Shown: positions 11,988 to 23,625 of the stretch, piece after piece
Layout of the letters: each line of letters starts with the position of its first letter
How positions within the stretch are numbered: the stretch's first letter is position 1
Source of the DNA: Geosiphon pyriformis
Lineage: Eukaryota; Glomeromycota; Glomeromycetes; Archaeosporales; Geosiphonaceae
Reading direction: 5' to 3'
NCBI GenBank assembly: GCA_016748015.1
Contig: JAAOMT010000684.1
Coordinates: forward strand, 186,001-250,000
DNA: 64,000 bases
Notes under the pieces: model-generated
Seen by the model: only the letters and a program-made list of their open reading frames with translations
Told to the model about the DNA's origin: nothing
Databases searched by the model: none
Position numbers and translations under genes: made by a program

Positions 11988-13610
11988 TGTTTTTAAAATT
12001 CTTAAGAGAATTTGGGTTTTATTTAATGAATACTAACGTTTACACTCAAAAGAGCAAACCCAGAAATCAACTTAAAACGTCCAACCAATATATAAGATCT
12101 AGGAAGGAAACAAACACGTTCATCACTGCGTATTTGATTGTTGATAATGCACGCCATTATAAATAAAATGCCATTTAAAGTTATTAGTGAGTGAAATTGT
12201 TTTACTATTTTGAAAATTCTCATGATATAAATGAGCTAATGTGAAATTGATTATTATTGAACTAATGATAATAAGAAAATAATAATAATAATAATATCAA
12301 AATGTTTACATTGTTTATCCATAAAATTATACAATAATTATATATTTAAACTTAAAAACACATCATAAGTTTACAATTTGAAATAAAAGTTTAAATGTAA
12401 ATTAATAATAAAATAAAGAAATCAAAAACCTAGCAAGCTTTAAGTATTTTCAATGTTATTTTATTATAATTATAAATAAATACTAAATTAATTTTTTATT
12501 GAATATAGCTCTTTTACAATTTACTTATATAATGTAAATATGAACTGTGCATTTTTTTACATGTAATTAATTATCTAAACCGGTTAAGACTATACTAGTC
12601 TATATTAAACAAATTTAAATTTAAATTTAAACCAAAAAGTCTTCATATAAAAATTAACTATTCGAGAAAAATTTTTAATGCCAAAAAACAGTTTTAACCA
12701 AAATTAATTCCATGTTTCCAGGTTTTTATTTAAAAAAAACCATAAATATTTATTAAAACCAAGTTCATATTGTTTAACAAGTCACAAATTTTTATCTTAA
12801 TTTGAGATTTAGCTGTTAATTTTAACAAAACACCACTTAATTTCAAATACTTAAATAATTAAATAAAAGCTATTAAAGACAATTATATTTGAATTTATAA
12901 TTACTGTAAATTTAAGCTGCTTATAGCCAATATAATAACATATTGCTTTTACTATTTAGAGAAAACTAATCGGATAATTAAAGAATTACTATTTTTAATT
13001 AATACAATACTAATTTACAAATTTCAGATTGTTAATAAATATCTTTAAAGTATTTAACAAATATTGTTATATAATAATAATTAGCAGCTTCTATAACATA
13101 GAATTTTAATTATTTATTATTTTACTATATATAAAAATAGATTATATAACTATTATAAAACAAGATTTTAAGTCTTAAATTTAGATATATTAGTTCAAAA
13201 ATAAACTAAAATATTCAAAGATACAATAAATATTATTATATAATAGCAATTAACAGTTTATTATAAAATTCTAATTAATTACTATTTTATTATATATAAA
13301 ATAAGTTATATAATTATTTTAAAACAAATTTTAAGTCTTATATTTAAATATGTCAATTCAAAAATAAAACCAAAACACTTAAATATTCAATAAATATTGT
13401 TATGTAGCAGCAATTAAAAGTTTACTATAGCACAATATTTTAATTATTTATTATTTTATTATATATAAAAATAAATTACACAATTATTTTAAAATACAAT
13501 TTTAAGTTTTAAATTTAAATACATTAGTTAATTTTTTCTTATTCAAAAATTATTTTTGCTATTGTTTAATAATTGGTTAAAAGTAAAAAATATTTTGTTA
13601 ATTTTTTTTT
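11988..13610. other. AT-rich intergenic region upstream of the NTase-ankyrin gene
   Basis: From about 12240 onward base composition becomes extremely AT-rich with no credible coding frame. A 66-codon frame at 12223-12023 (-) looks like chance. The distal part holds the tandem repeat described separately. Confidence 0.5.
13059..13530. repeat. Three-copy ~167-bp AT-rich tandem repeat
   Basis: Three successive units begin near 13059, 13229 and 13393. Each starts with AATATTRTTATRTARYARCAATTA-like sequence, passes through a TTTTAATTATTTATTATTTTA block and ends with a TTTTAAGTYTTAAATTTA block. Units differ by scattered substitutions and small indels; the spacing is about 170 and 164 bp. Confidence 0.7.
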
Positions 13611-13735
13611 TATTAATATTTAACGAGCAAAGTCCAAACACTGCCTAGTGCAATACATTATACAAATGATCTAAACTAGGTGTGAATCATATATTATTTA
13701 CACATGACCAGCCACTCGGACCAATCAGGACAACA

Positions 13736-16700
13736 CTAAGCATCTATATGAACAGAGACCTTACCCCCTATACCTAAAAAAACAAACAAGACTTACAGAA
13801 CCTGAAACCAACACCAATTGTTTCAGCAACACCCAACAGCTGGGTCATGCCAGATGACAGCCCTAAAGAAAGCCCAGAAATTGGGACAGAAGCAGACCCA
13901 TTGCACAGAATAAGCCCATTTTTTTCTATGAATGCACGGTGCTTGGTGTGAACCAACCAAATATCTTCTCAAAAAGCCAAGCTGAACTCATGGACAAAAA
14001 CCACAATGTTCTGACTTGCTATCCTGGAATTCTTGAAGACAGAAACAGACTCACAAAACCAATCTTTGAAAACAAAACCCTTGCACAGAGCAGTACTAAC
14101 TATTAGATACACAAGTGGACAACAGCCATAAGACACTTGAAGAAGAATGAGCCAGACCGGAATGTACACCCCAAACTGCCATATAAGCGTCCAACAATCA
14201 AGCATGACCATCAACATTAAATGGACAAGAAAAAACATGGTCTGAGACCTCGACATCACTGTAGAACAAACACACTACACTAGAGTAGTGCTTATCATAA
14301 AGCCGCTTATGCATGGCAACAGGGAGCCAATAGTACAATGCCTTCATAAAGTAAGTCTGGAAACCAGCTGTCCACTTGCTAGTGAAGCCAGCAGCCATGT
14401 GAAAATTTGGATGCCAAACCAGCAATAACCTAAACCAATCAATATCTGTACACAGACTACCTGCCACCACCCCAGTACCACAACTGATTTCCCAATGCGC
14501 ATGATGAACAGACTGAAAAACATCCCAAATAAAATGCCTAAAATTACCAGAAATGGCTTCACCATCACTCCTAAGATAGCATTTGTTGACAGAATGGGGC
14601 AGATGCCAACCAGAAAGAGCTGCAGTTCTGGCCAACTTATCAGTCCATTTATTGCCTGAAACCTCTGAGTGTTCTTTGATCTTATACCAATTAACTCTTA
14701 AATTCTTATGACAAATAATGTTCACAATATAATGGTATTCAATTCAACACCGATTCCTAAAATCTGGGTGAACCAATTCTATCTCCAACTTGCAAGCATC
14801 CAAAGCAGTCTGACTGTTCAAGAACAAGTCAACTGAGTAAGAAGAAGGGACACATTCGAGTGCCAGAGCAATGGCTTTCAGTTCTGTCAAGATAGAAGAC
14901 ATCAAACCAGATACTCCTACACCCAAACCCATACCAATGTCNNNNNNNNNNNNNNNNNNNNGATACACAAGTGGACAACAGCCATAAGACACTTGAAGAA
15001 GAATGAGCCAGACCGGAATGTACACCCCAAACTGCCATATAAGCGTCCAACAATCAAGCATGACCATCAACATTAAATGGACAAGAAAAAACATGGTCTG
15101 AGACCTCGACATCACTGTAGAACAAACACACTACACTAGAGTAGTGCTTATCATAAAGCCGCTTATGCATGGCAACAGGGAGCCAATAGTACAATGCCTT
15201 CATAAAGTAAGTCTGGAAACCAGCTGTCCACTTGCTAGTGAAGCCAGCAGCCATGTGAAAATTTGGATGCCAAACCAGCAATAACCTAAACCAATCAATA
15301 TCTGTACACAGACTACCTGCCACCACCCCAGTACCACAACTGATTTCCCAATGCGCATGATGAACAGACTGAAAAACATCCCAAATAAAATGCCTAAAAT
15401 TACCAGAAATGGCTTCACCATCACTCCTAAGATAGCATTTGTTGACAGAATGGGGCAGATGCCAACCAGAAAGAGCTGCAGTTCTGGCCAACTTATCAGT
15501 CCATTTATTGCCTGAAACCTCTGAGTGTTCTTTGATCTTATACCAATTAACTCTTAAATTCTTATGACAAATAATGTTCACAATATAATGGTATTCAATT
15601 CAACACCGATTCCTAAAATCTGGGTGAACCAATTCTATCTCCAACTTGCAAGCATCCAAAGCAGTCTGACTGTTCAAGAACAAGTCAACTGAGTAAGAAG
15701 AAGGGACACATTCGAGTGCCAGAGCAATGGCTTTCAGTTCTGTCAAGATAGAAGACATCAAACCAGATACTCCTACACCCAAACCCATACCAATGTCTTC
15801 AAAGAAAACAGCAGCTCCAGCTTTCATATTGACTGTCCCTAAATTACTTAGAGATTCATCTGTATAAATGGAAAGATGACCAACATCAGAATCAAACAAA
15901 CTGGCACCAATGATGCCAAACTCACGAGACCAAAGAACATCCGAAGAGACACAACCAGCCAAAAATGTGGAACAGACAGGAAGAAAAGACACACCATCAA
16001 GAAAACGAACAGACAGCTCAAACCAAGCAGGAACCAGATCATGTGGGTCCAACTGCTTCCATCATTTAAAGGTCTTCTATTCAACAACAGCCCCATTTTG
16101 GTTCCGTAGCTGATCCACAAAAGCAATCCTATAATGCTGAAGTGAAGAAACACTCTTGACATAATTTAATTCACCAAGAACAAGAGACATAGGGGTTCTA
16201 CCCTGCTGATGAAAAGCACTAACCAGAGAGCCACCCAATAACAAATCACACTCAGAGAAAATATGCACCACACCTGCCAAAAACTTATTAAGAGGATTGA
16301 TTTTTACACAAACTGGACACTGCAAAGGATGTAGTGGATGCCAGCAGAAGACCTGCAGATCATGCAACCGGTGAGAAAATAGACACTCCAAAAATCCAAT
16401 AGAGTTCACAAAAGAAACGACCAAAGCCAATTTACTCTCAACCTGAACCTGTTCAAAAGTCTTCAAACCATACAGAGAGGAATGATGAATTGCATCATTG
16501 GGGAAATCACACGGCAAACCAGAGTTAGATCTTAAGCTTCTATGAATCAAAATGTCATACTTTCTATAAGCACTAATAGGAATGTAACTGAACTGTGTTC
16601 TATATCCAATGATAGGAAAGAAGACCGCCGAAACCAAATATGAAAACTGCTTATCAGACACTGCCTTTTTTAGGATCAAATTAGAAAAAAACCAGACATC

Positions 16701-19274
16701 AAAATATGCCTTAGCCAAGCTAGGCTTCGAAAGACCCTCAGTTGACAAATAGATTCCCAAATAGCAATGCGATTTCCCCTTTTTGGCAATAGAAATAGGT
16801 GACCCACTGATCAACAAAAAGGAAGCCATACCATCACAATTAATAGGGATGACAACAGTTTTATCATTATTAATTGAGATGTCATTGATATCGAAAAATT
16901 CATTAACAATATTAAGAATGTGCTGTGTAGCACTTTGACTGCTACCAACTCATATAGTATCATCAACAAAGGCACCCACTGCGAAAAATAAAGATACACC
17001 AGCCTGAGACTCAGTACAACCACATCTGGAAATAAAATGAGAATTCAATCTGTAACCACACCCATCTGCCTGCTTCTTAACTTCACACAAAAGGGGATCA
17101 TAAAAGATGCGCCAAAAGAGTGGTGAGAACATTTCCCCCTGGTCCAAGCCATCATGCACCTCATACCTGTCTGTCAAACCAAAATCCGTCATAACTCTGT
17201 TAACATGACCACTGTGGATGCCGCCAAAAAACCTAATGAACCTGCTGCACATTTTTATCCTAACCAAACTGTCCTGAAGATGTTCCCACTCAACAGAATC
17301 ATAAGCTTTCCACATGTCCTGCAATACCAACCAAAGCTCACAATTTTTCTTCAAAGCATTCTCAATAACTGAACCAATGGCAAAAATAAGAGACTGTGTC
17401 GTCGTGCCCTTCAAAACTGAAAAATTGTCCTCACGCAGAACATCAAAAGTACTACAAGTCAACAAGATCCTATCTGAAAGAATCTTGGAGAGAATCTTGT
17501 GGGCAGTTTCAATCAAGACAATAGGTCGAGTGTTTGTAAGAACTCCTTCCCACTCATACGGCTTAGGAATCATTGAGACCCAAGCTTCCTTCCAAGCACT
17601 AGGCACTGACTCACAAATTAAATAAGAATTTAGAAGCACCAAAAACATATCCAAAATTGATTTGTCACAGTGTTTCCAGAGCTCATTCGAAATTCCAGAG
17701 AGACCAGCAGCCTTGCCTTCAGGCAGACCAGAAACCACACTGAACAACTCATTGAAACCAACAGGACATATTACACCAGAAAACGCATCATCGAAAACAT
17801 ACTCCAAAGGCTTGTATTGGTGAGACCAATTATCAGAGATATCAGGCACCACCTTGTGCTTCTTGGTCCAGCCTTCCATGATTCCATCCACCTTAGCTTT
17901 GACTAAGCTGGGCTCCAAAATCAACTCATCACCTACAACTAGATGATTCAGTACCACTTTGCGAAAGGGACACTCCAAAACACTCCTGATGGTGCGACTC
18001 TTGTCTAATTTAAAACTCTTCATCCTTCTATGAATAGCTGCCCTAATATGGGATTCCTTATTACGTCTGAATTCCAGCAATTTAGCAAAGCAGTAAGACT
18101 TTCTCACCTTAGCCAGAGCCGAGTGAATCATGTTAAAATTGGAACCTAACAGAAACAAAGACTTTATCACCGAAGCACTATTGATATTGAGCCCCTTCCA
18201 CATATTCAACAATGATGCAAATTCTACACTAGACAACAAACAAAATGCCTTAACCAGCTTGGACACAAGCAACTCAAGCTTGTAAAACCTAGAAGAACTC
18301 TTGATAAAAATCTTATTATAACCCTTAAACCATTTCTTTTTGAATGTTCCAACTGCTGAGAGAATTATTATTTTGTGCACAATGTCTCACATAGCATCCA
18401 AATCTGAAGATTTCACAGAGGCAGTGAAATCACTCGAGCACATTATGCCATTGGCCAATATAGCATCCTTAAAATTGTTCCATTCTTTCTCGTTAGCATC
18501 TCCGAAATTGAACTTCCAACAATCTTTATTAGCCTGCTTGCACATCAAGTTCAGTTAAGAGTCAAGCAAGCCACCCAAACTCACAGAAACAAAAACAGCC
18601 TTATGATCAGTATCAAAAAAGTCCTCAACACCAGTCACATTACAATCCACCACAGCATTGATCAAGCTTGAAGAGACAAACATATAGTCAATAGTTTTAA
18701 CAACACCACAAGAGTTACCCCATATCAGCATCTTAGCAAGCACACTTCCACTCAAGGCATTAACCAGACCCAAGTCAGAGCATTTTTTGAAACTGGTACT
18801 CTTACGAGCACCATCCTCATTGAAGTCGTCACCCAAAACCACAAAAAATAATTCATTTACTGCCATAGCAATCAAAAAATTGATGTCGCCAGCCTGTAAG
18901 AATCAGACACACAAAGAGGCACCAGCGTAGAGACCCAAAACAGAAATCGAAAGTTTATTCTTGAAGAGGAGTCTGATGGAGAGAAGCTAACTGGGCATCT
19001 TAAAAATCTTGCAAACATGTTTAGCCAAAAAATTGTTCATGACAATTGCCACACCAGAACCAAGACAACCAGAATCCAAACCAGAAGTGAACACCTGAAT
19101 ACCATCAAACTTGTCAGTGATCCACGGTCTAATCTTATCTTTAAGCTTAGATTCTATGAAAATTGAAACCAAATTACCCATATCAAAGTGCCAGTAAACA
19201 ACATCCGCCTGTTTAGCAGAGTTATTCAAGCCCCGAATATTACAAGTAGCAAACTTCCAAACCAACTGACTCAT
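13736..19274 (-). pseudogene. LINE-A ORF2 (endonuclease-RT-RNase H), broken
   Basis: Starts at the ATG at 19274 and ends at a TAG near 13736. The endonuclease part shows FATCNIRGLNNSAKQAD and VVLGDDFNEDG. The RT part (18380-16950) keeps LVLQDMWKAYDSVEW and the catalytic FVDD box. The RNase H part (16052-15600) has YTDES and the LTEL glutamate but reads LFLNSQ where SDSQ is expected, so a catalytic Asp is Asn. A C-terminal VCLFYSDVEVSDHVFSC motif shows the first Cys pair altered. Stops include TGA after FVDDTI, where LINE-B has Trp, TGA after NRC (Trp in LINE-B), TGA after DAM and TAG after KMPS. A frameshift lies near the 3' end. Part of the RNase H to C-terminal region appears twice because of the gap artefact. 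Confidence 0.88.
14106..15797. other. Probable assembly artefact: 836-bp identical flanks around a 20-N gap
   Basis: Bases 14106-14941 reappear at 14962-15797, with 20 Ns (14942-14961) between. Lengths are exactly equal, and the encoded proteins (for example the 175-codon frames at 14725-14198 and 15581-15054) are identical. Two contig ends that overlapped but were not merged would give this. Confidence 0.9.
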
Positions 19275-21153
19275 TGAGAAAAAGGGAGAGCCGATGAATC
19301 TGAACTAGAACACAAAAGATCTAACCTAGCCAAAACAGAACTAACAAAAGCCTCCAGAGCTGACATCTTAGACTCCAAACCACCCACCTTGGTAGTTAGA
19401 ATCTTTGAACTACTTGAATTGAAGCCAGCATCTATATTAACACTTGGAGAATAGGGATTGGACGATGTCAACTCACCATCCAGAGCCATGTCAGAATCCA
19501 AAACAGGGGCCAAAGGCACAGAGCCAACCAAAAAAGGGGGACTAGAAGATAGAACCATGGGCACCAATTCAACAAAACTCAATTTCCTCAAAATACCAGA
19601 CACTTGGTTAGCCAACAATTAAGAGAGCATTCCAAAAACGCCAAGTGAACATTCAAAGAAAAATTGGCAAATGTAGAAGAGGGAAGACCACTGCCCAAAT
19701 TTGAGGTCATATGGGGAGAGAAACCAACATCAAGACCAGAACCAGAAGGGGAAGCAAGAAAGACTATCTGGGCCCATGATTTGCCACCAAAGGCAGCAGG
19801 GCAAGATATAAGAACATTTTTCTTTGCATATAACTTGGCTAACTGGAGACAATCCACACTAGGAGCACATCTTTTATTAAAATTATTCAAGAGATCAGAA
19901 GACGACATATCTGACACATCACACTCCAGAGCCGAATGACCAAGATGTCTGCATTTTCCACACTGAACCAAATCCAACCTAGCCCAAGAAAGACGAACAC
20001 CACCAAAAACAGGCTCAGTGAGAAAAGCGGAATTCAGATCATTCTCGGATTCAAAGCCAACCACAGCACAATAAACTCTATTGTCAGTGTCCAATAAACA
20101 ATTAATGATGCAAGTTCTGCCACTAGTTCTATCCAGAAGATTATTAAGATCATGTGCAGTTGTTCTTACTGGCAATGTAAACAAAAGTGCCCTAAAACAA
20201 TCCCTAGAGGCCCAGATATTGCGATCTCCCACAGCTTTTGCCACATGCACAGAATCTTTCCCAATTAAGAAGGACCATTTTGAAGCCAATTGCTCTGCCT
20301 ATCCCAATTTGGCAAATTCTACCACAGCCTTCTGCCACATACTGATCAACTGAATTTTGATTGATTTAATTTTCCCAAATTCAGACGCTGTGGTGACAAT
20401 CATTTCCTTTGGTGTATCCATGAGAATTTTTTTGATGACTACAGCCTGATCTGAGTGAATTCCTTGTCTCTTAAGATCACTGTTTACTATAATGTTATTT
20501 TCTCCAGCCAATAATGTGGCCTTTTCTATGCTTTCTGATAAAGTAAATGATGATCAGATGATCCCTTCAAATTTTGAGGGGGTAGTGGCCCCCCCAAAAC
20601 TATTGATTTTTGAAAAAAGTTTTCTGATCAACTGGGTCTTTGATGTAGCTGAATTTCCTTCCACAGCTGAGAGATTAATATCCAGAGCAAAAGACTTCTT
20701 GACAGCCACTTCCACAGGAGTTTTAATTATCTTAGGATTGACCCAAATTCTATCCAAAGGAATCTTCTTCTTGAGTGGAGCCGGGAGGGGCTTTACTTCT
20801 TCATCTATTTCAAAGTCAGGAGAACCAAAATTTGCACCAGTATTAACTTTTTTAGCCTTGGGGGTATTAACAGCTGAATCCAAGAGGGAGCCATCAAAAC
20901 TACTAGACATACTAATATCTTCATTATCATCAGATAGACTATCCACATCAGAAAATGAACCAGCACCAAAACCAGATTTCAGAGATATATTTTTCTCATC
21001 GCCAAAGTGTTTAACATTGCCAAGAAGTTTCTTTTTCTTCTGAGAGAAAGAACTACCAGCAAGACCATGAAAGACACCCTTAAGCATCTTTTTTTTAGAC
21101 ATGTTGCCACCTGAAGCAGCTTCCAAGTCCACAATGAAAGGGTTATTAGACAA
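19271..21153 (-). pseudogene. LINE-A ORF1 (zinc-knuckle nucleocapsid-like), broken
   Basis: Starts at 21153 with a Lys-rich head (SFSQKKKKLLGNVKHFG). A middle region is shared with LINE-B (ENNIIVNSDLKRQ; VVIKK..MDTPKEMI). The zinc knuckle CGKCRHLGHSALEC follows, then a Ser-rich tail. In-frame stops are TGA after EGII (Arg in LINE-B) and TAG after KLG; a frameshift near 19620 moves the tail (DSDMALDGEL, ALEAFVSSVL) to another frame. The role would be RNA binding in the retrotransposon particle. It cannot be translated as one protein. Confidence 0.85.
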
Positions 21154-21245
21154 AGAAATAGTAATAAAGTATTAACAAGAAAAAATAAAAATTTCTTTTT
21201 TCAGAAAAGTACTCATTGGGGTTTTTTGAACATAAGAGAGAAAAA

Positions 21246-23625
21246 AAAAGTTTTTATTTTGTTAATTATTTTTAAATTATTTAAGAAGTTTTAATAAAAT
21301 ATATAATTAATATAATAATGTTTTTTATAATAATTTTAAATAATATTAATTTGATAATATTTTAAAATCTATTTATTAAAACAAAACAATAATTTTATAA
21401 TATTATATATAAATCAAATTATAAAAATAAAACATTTATTTTGATTATAAACTTGTTTAAATAAATTGTAATTTTATTTAAAAGCTTAAATATTATTTAT
21501 ATATATAATACCTATTGCTTAAATTTTAATTTTTTTTAATTTAAACAATTATTTTTACAAGTTTTTTTTATATGCTTTTCTTATTTATTAATTTATAAGT
21601 TTTTTTGATTTTATTATAATTGATTATAAATATATTTAAAAACTTTTTAAAGCCAGAAAAACACTTTTAATTTTAGATTTAAGACTTAATATCTTTAAAA
21701 ACATTAATTTTTATAAATAAACTAAAAAACAAAAAATATTCACATATAATAACATAATTATAAAATAGTATTTTTATTATTATAATAAAACTATAAATAT
21801 ATATATATTAAAAAATTTTATTTTTTTATATTTATTTTTTTATTAATAAAAAAGTAAAAAAAAACTAGTAAATTTAACTAATTAAAATATTTGTAATTGA
21901 TTAATTTAATTAATTTTTTAATATAAATTATTATAAGTTAATATTTAATAAACATAAAAATTATAATTTTTTGTTAATAATATTAATTTAAGTTTTAAAT
22001 AGTAAATTTTTTTAAACTTATTATTATTATTATTATTTTAAATATTGTTATTGTTTTTATTATTAATATTTTTTTACTTTTATTTTTTTAATAACAAAAA
22101 CAGTTTTTTAAGATTTTATTAAAATAAAAAAGTTGATTACTTATTACAATTCTTTTTATTATTTTATCTTCAATTTTTTTAGCATATTTTTTTATTTTGT
22201 AAAATTTATGGTTTTTTTAACAATTAACTTTTAATAAATATAAATTAACTAAGAATATTTTGCTATTAACATTGTTTTTATTTGTAAAGTACAAAGATAT
22301 TAAACAACAAAATACAAAAAAAAACATAAAAACAACTGCTTATAATTAATATTAAAAAACAAAACCTATTTTTTAATTGCATATTATTAATTGAAATATT
22401 TTTAAATTATCTTAAATAAAATTAATCAAATTTATTTTTAATATAGTAATAAAATAGAACAAAAAACTTTAATTTAAAAAATAATTGTATAAATTTAATT
22501 TTTATTAATATTATAGATAAAATTATAAACATAATATATAAATATTTATTATGAATTTTTTATTTTAAAACAAAATACAAAAACAAAATATAATTTTTTT
22601 ATACAAAATTATATTTAATAATAAACTTATTTATTTTTAAAAATTAATAAATAAATATTGTTTAGATTTTTAAAATATAAAAACAAGTTTGCAAAACTCA
22701 AACTATTAGTTTTATTTATGCAGTTTTTATTAATTCTAATATTTATATACTTTTACATAATATTTCTTATTAAAAAATAAGTAAAATTGGTTAATAAGAT
22801 ATTAATATATATTGTTCATATTTATTATATTTATTATATTAATAATATAATATTACAAAAAACTTAATAAAGCAATAACATATATTTAATAAAAAATGGT
22901 TGCAAAATAAATTTACAATTAAATATAATAAACTGAAAAACAAAAAAGATTACATAAAAAACAGTTTAAAACATGCTTGGCTATACATATTATCAATTTT
23001 AACCAAAGCAAAGCTCATAAATCTAAGATTTGTAGTTGTGAAAACATCCAAAACATTAAAAGATCTGAAATATATAAATGCCAAAGTTGTAAGACTGTAA
23101 TGGATACAGATGACACAGAATTTTTTTCAGGCATTGCTTAATTCTCTCTGAAGATCATCCAGGAAATAGTAGCAATGCTTAACATTGTTTATTATTGCTT
23201 TTTGTAAGAAATGATCATTAAAGGTCTATTCCAAAGTGAATTGCACGTTTTAAAATCTTTTTGATTTAAAATAATGAAACTCTCACAAACTAGAATATAT
23301 TTACAATTTTGTGTGATTATTATTGGTTTGGAGTCCTATCAGTCAAACAAATGGTGTCCCTCCGGCAAATGATTATTTTCAAATTTCTAATTCAAGAAAA
23401 ATTCCAACTTTTTAGGGTTATCAAGTGAAAAATATGTACGAAATAAAATATAAACATTAAGGAATAAAGATTTCTTGGTAATCGAAGTTGGCAGTCTTTA
23501 AAGATAATGAGTATTAAATTGAAATAATCGTGTTGTCTCTATTTTCCAAGTGTGCTTTCTATTAGGGGAAATTGAAATCAACCACTAAGGAAAATTTAAT
23601 TATTGTTGGGTGTCACGTTAGCCTC
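21246..23625. other. AT-rich island, no supportable gene
   Basis: Extremely AT-rich sequence from 21246 to about 22890. A 66-codon plus-strand frame at 22900-23100 is Lys/Ile/Leu-rich and shows no family features. 23100-23625 has more balanced composition and would hold the 3' UTR of the minus-strand MPN gene. Confidence 0.5.

Larger units (their letters stand above)
13612..21245 (-). mobile_element. LINE-A: full-length, inactive non-LTR retrotransposon
   Basis: A minus-strand element running from a 5' end near 21245 to an A-rich 3' tail near 13612. Order 5' to 3': ORF1 with a CX2CX4HX4C zinc knuckle, then ORF2 with an APE-type endonuclease, reverse transcriptase, RNase H and a C-terminal Cys/His motif. 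This order with RNase H fits I/Tad-like LINE groups; the clade is inferred. Both reading frames carry stops and frameshifts. The apparent length is inflated by 856 bp because an 836-bp segment is repeated on both sides of a 20-N gap; the true length is about 6.8 kb, close to LINE-B. Confidence 0.9.

Noticed and set aside
14198-15581. Two separate 175-codon LINE genes
   Set aside because: They are identical and lie on either side of a 20-N gap; best read as one sequence assembled twice.
22900-23100. 66-codon plus-strand frame
   Set aside because: Lys/Ile/Leu-rich, no motif, located at the edge of AT-rich repeat.
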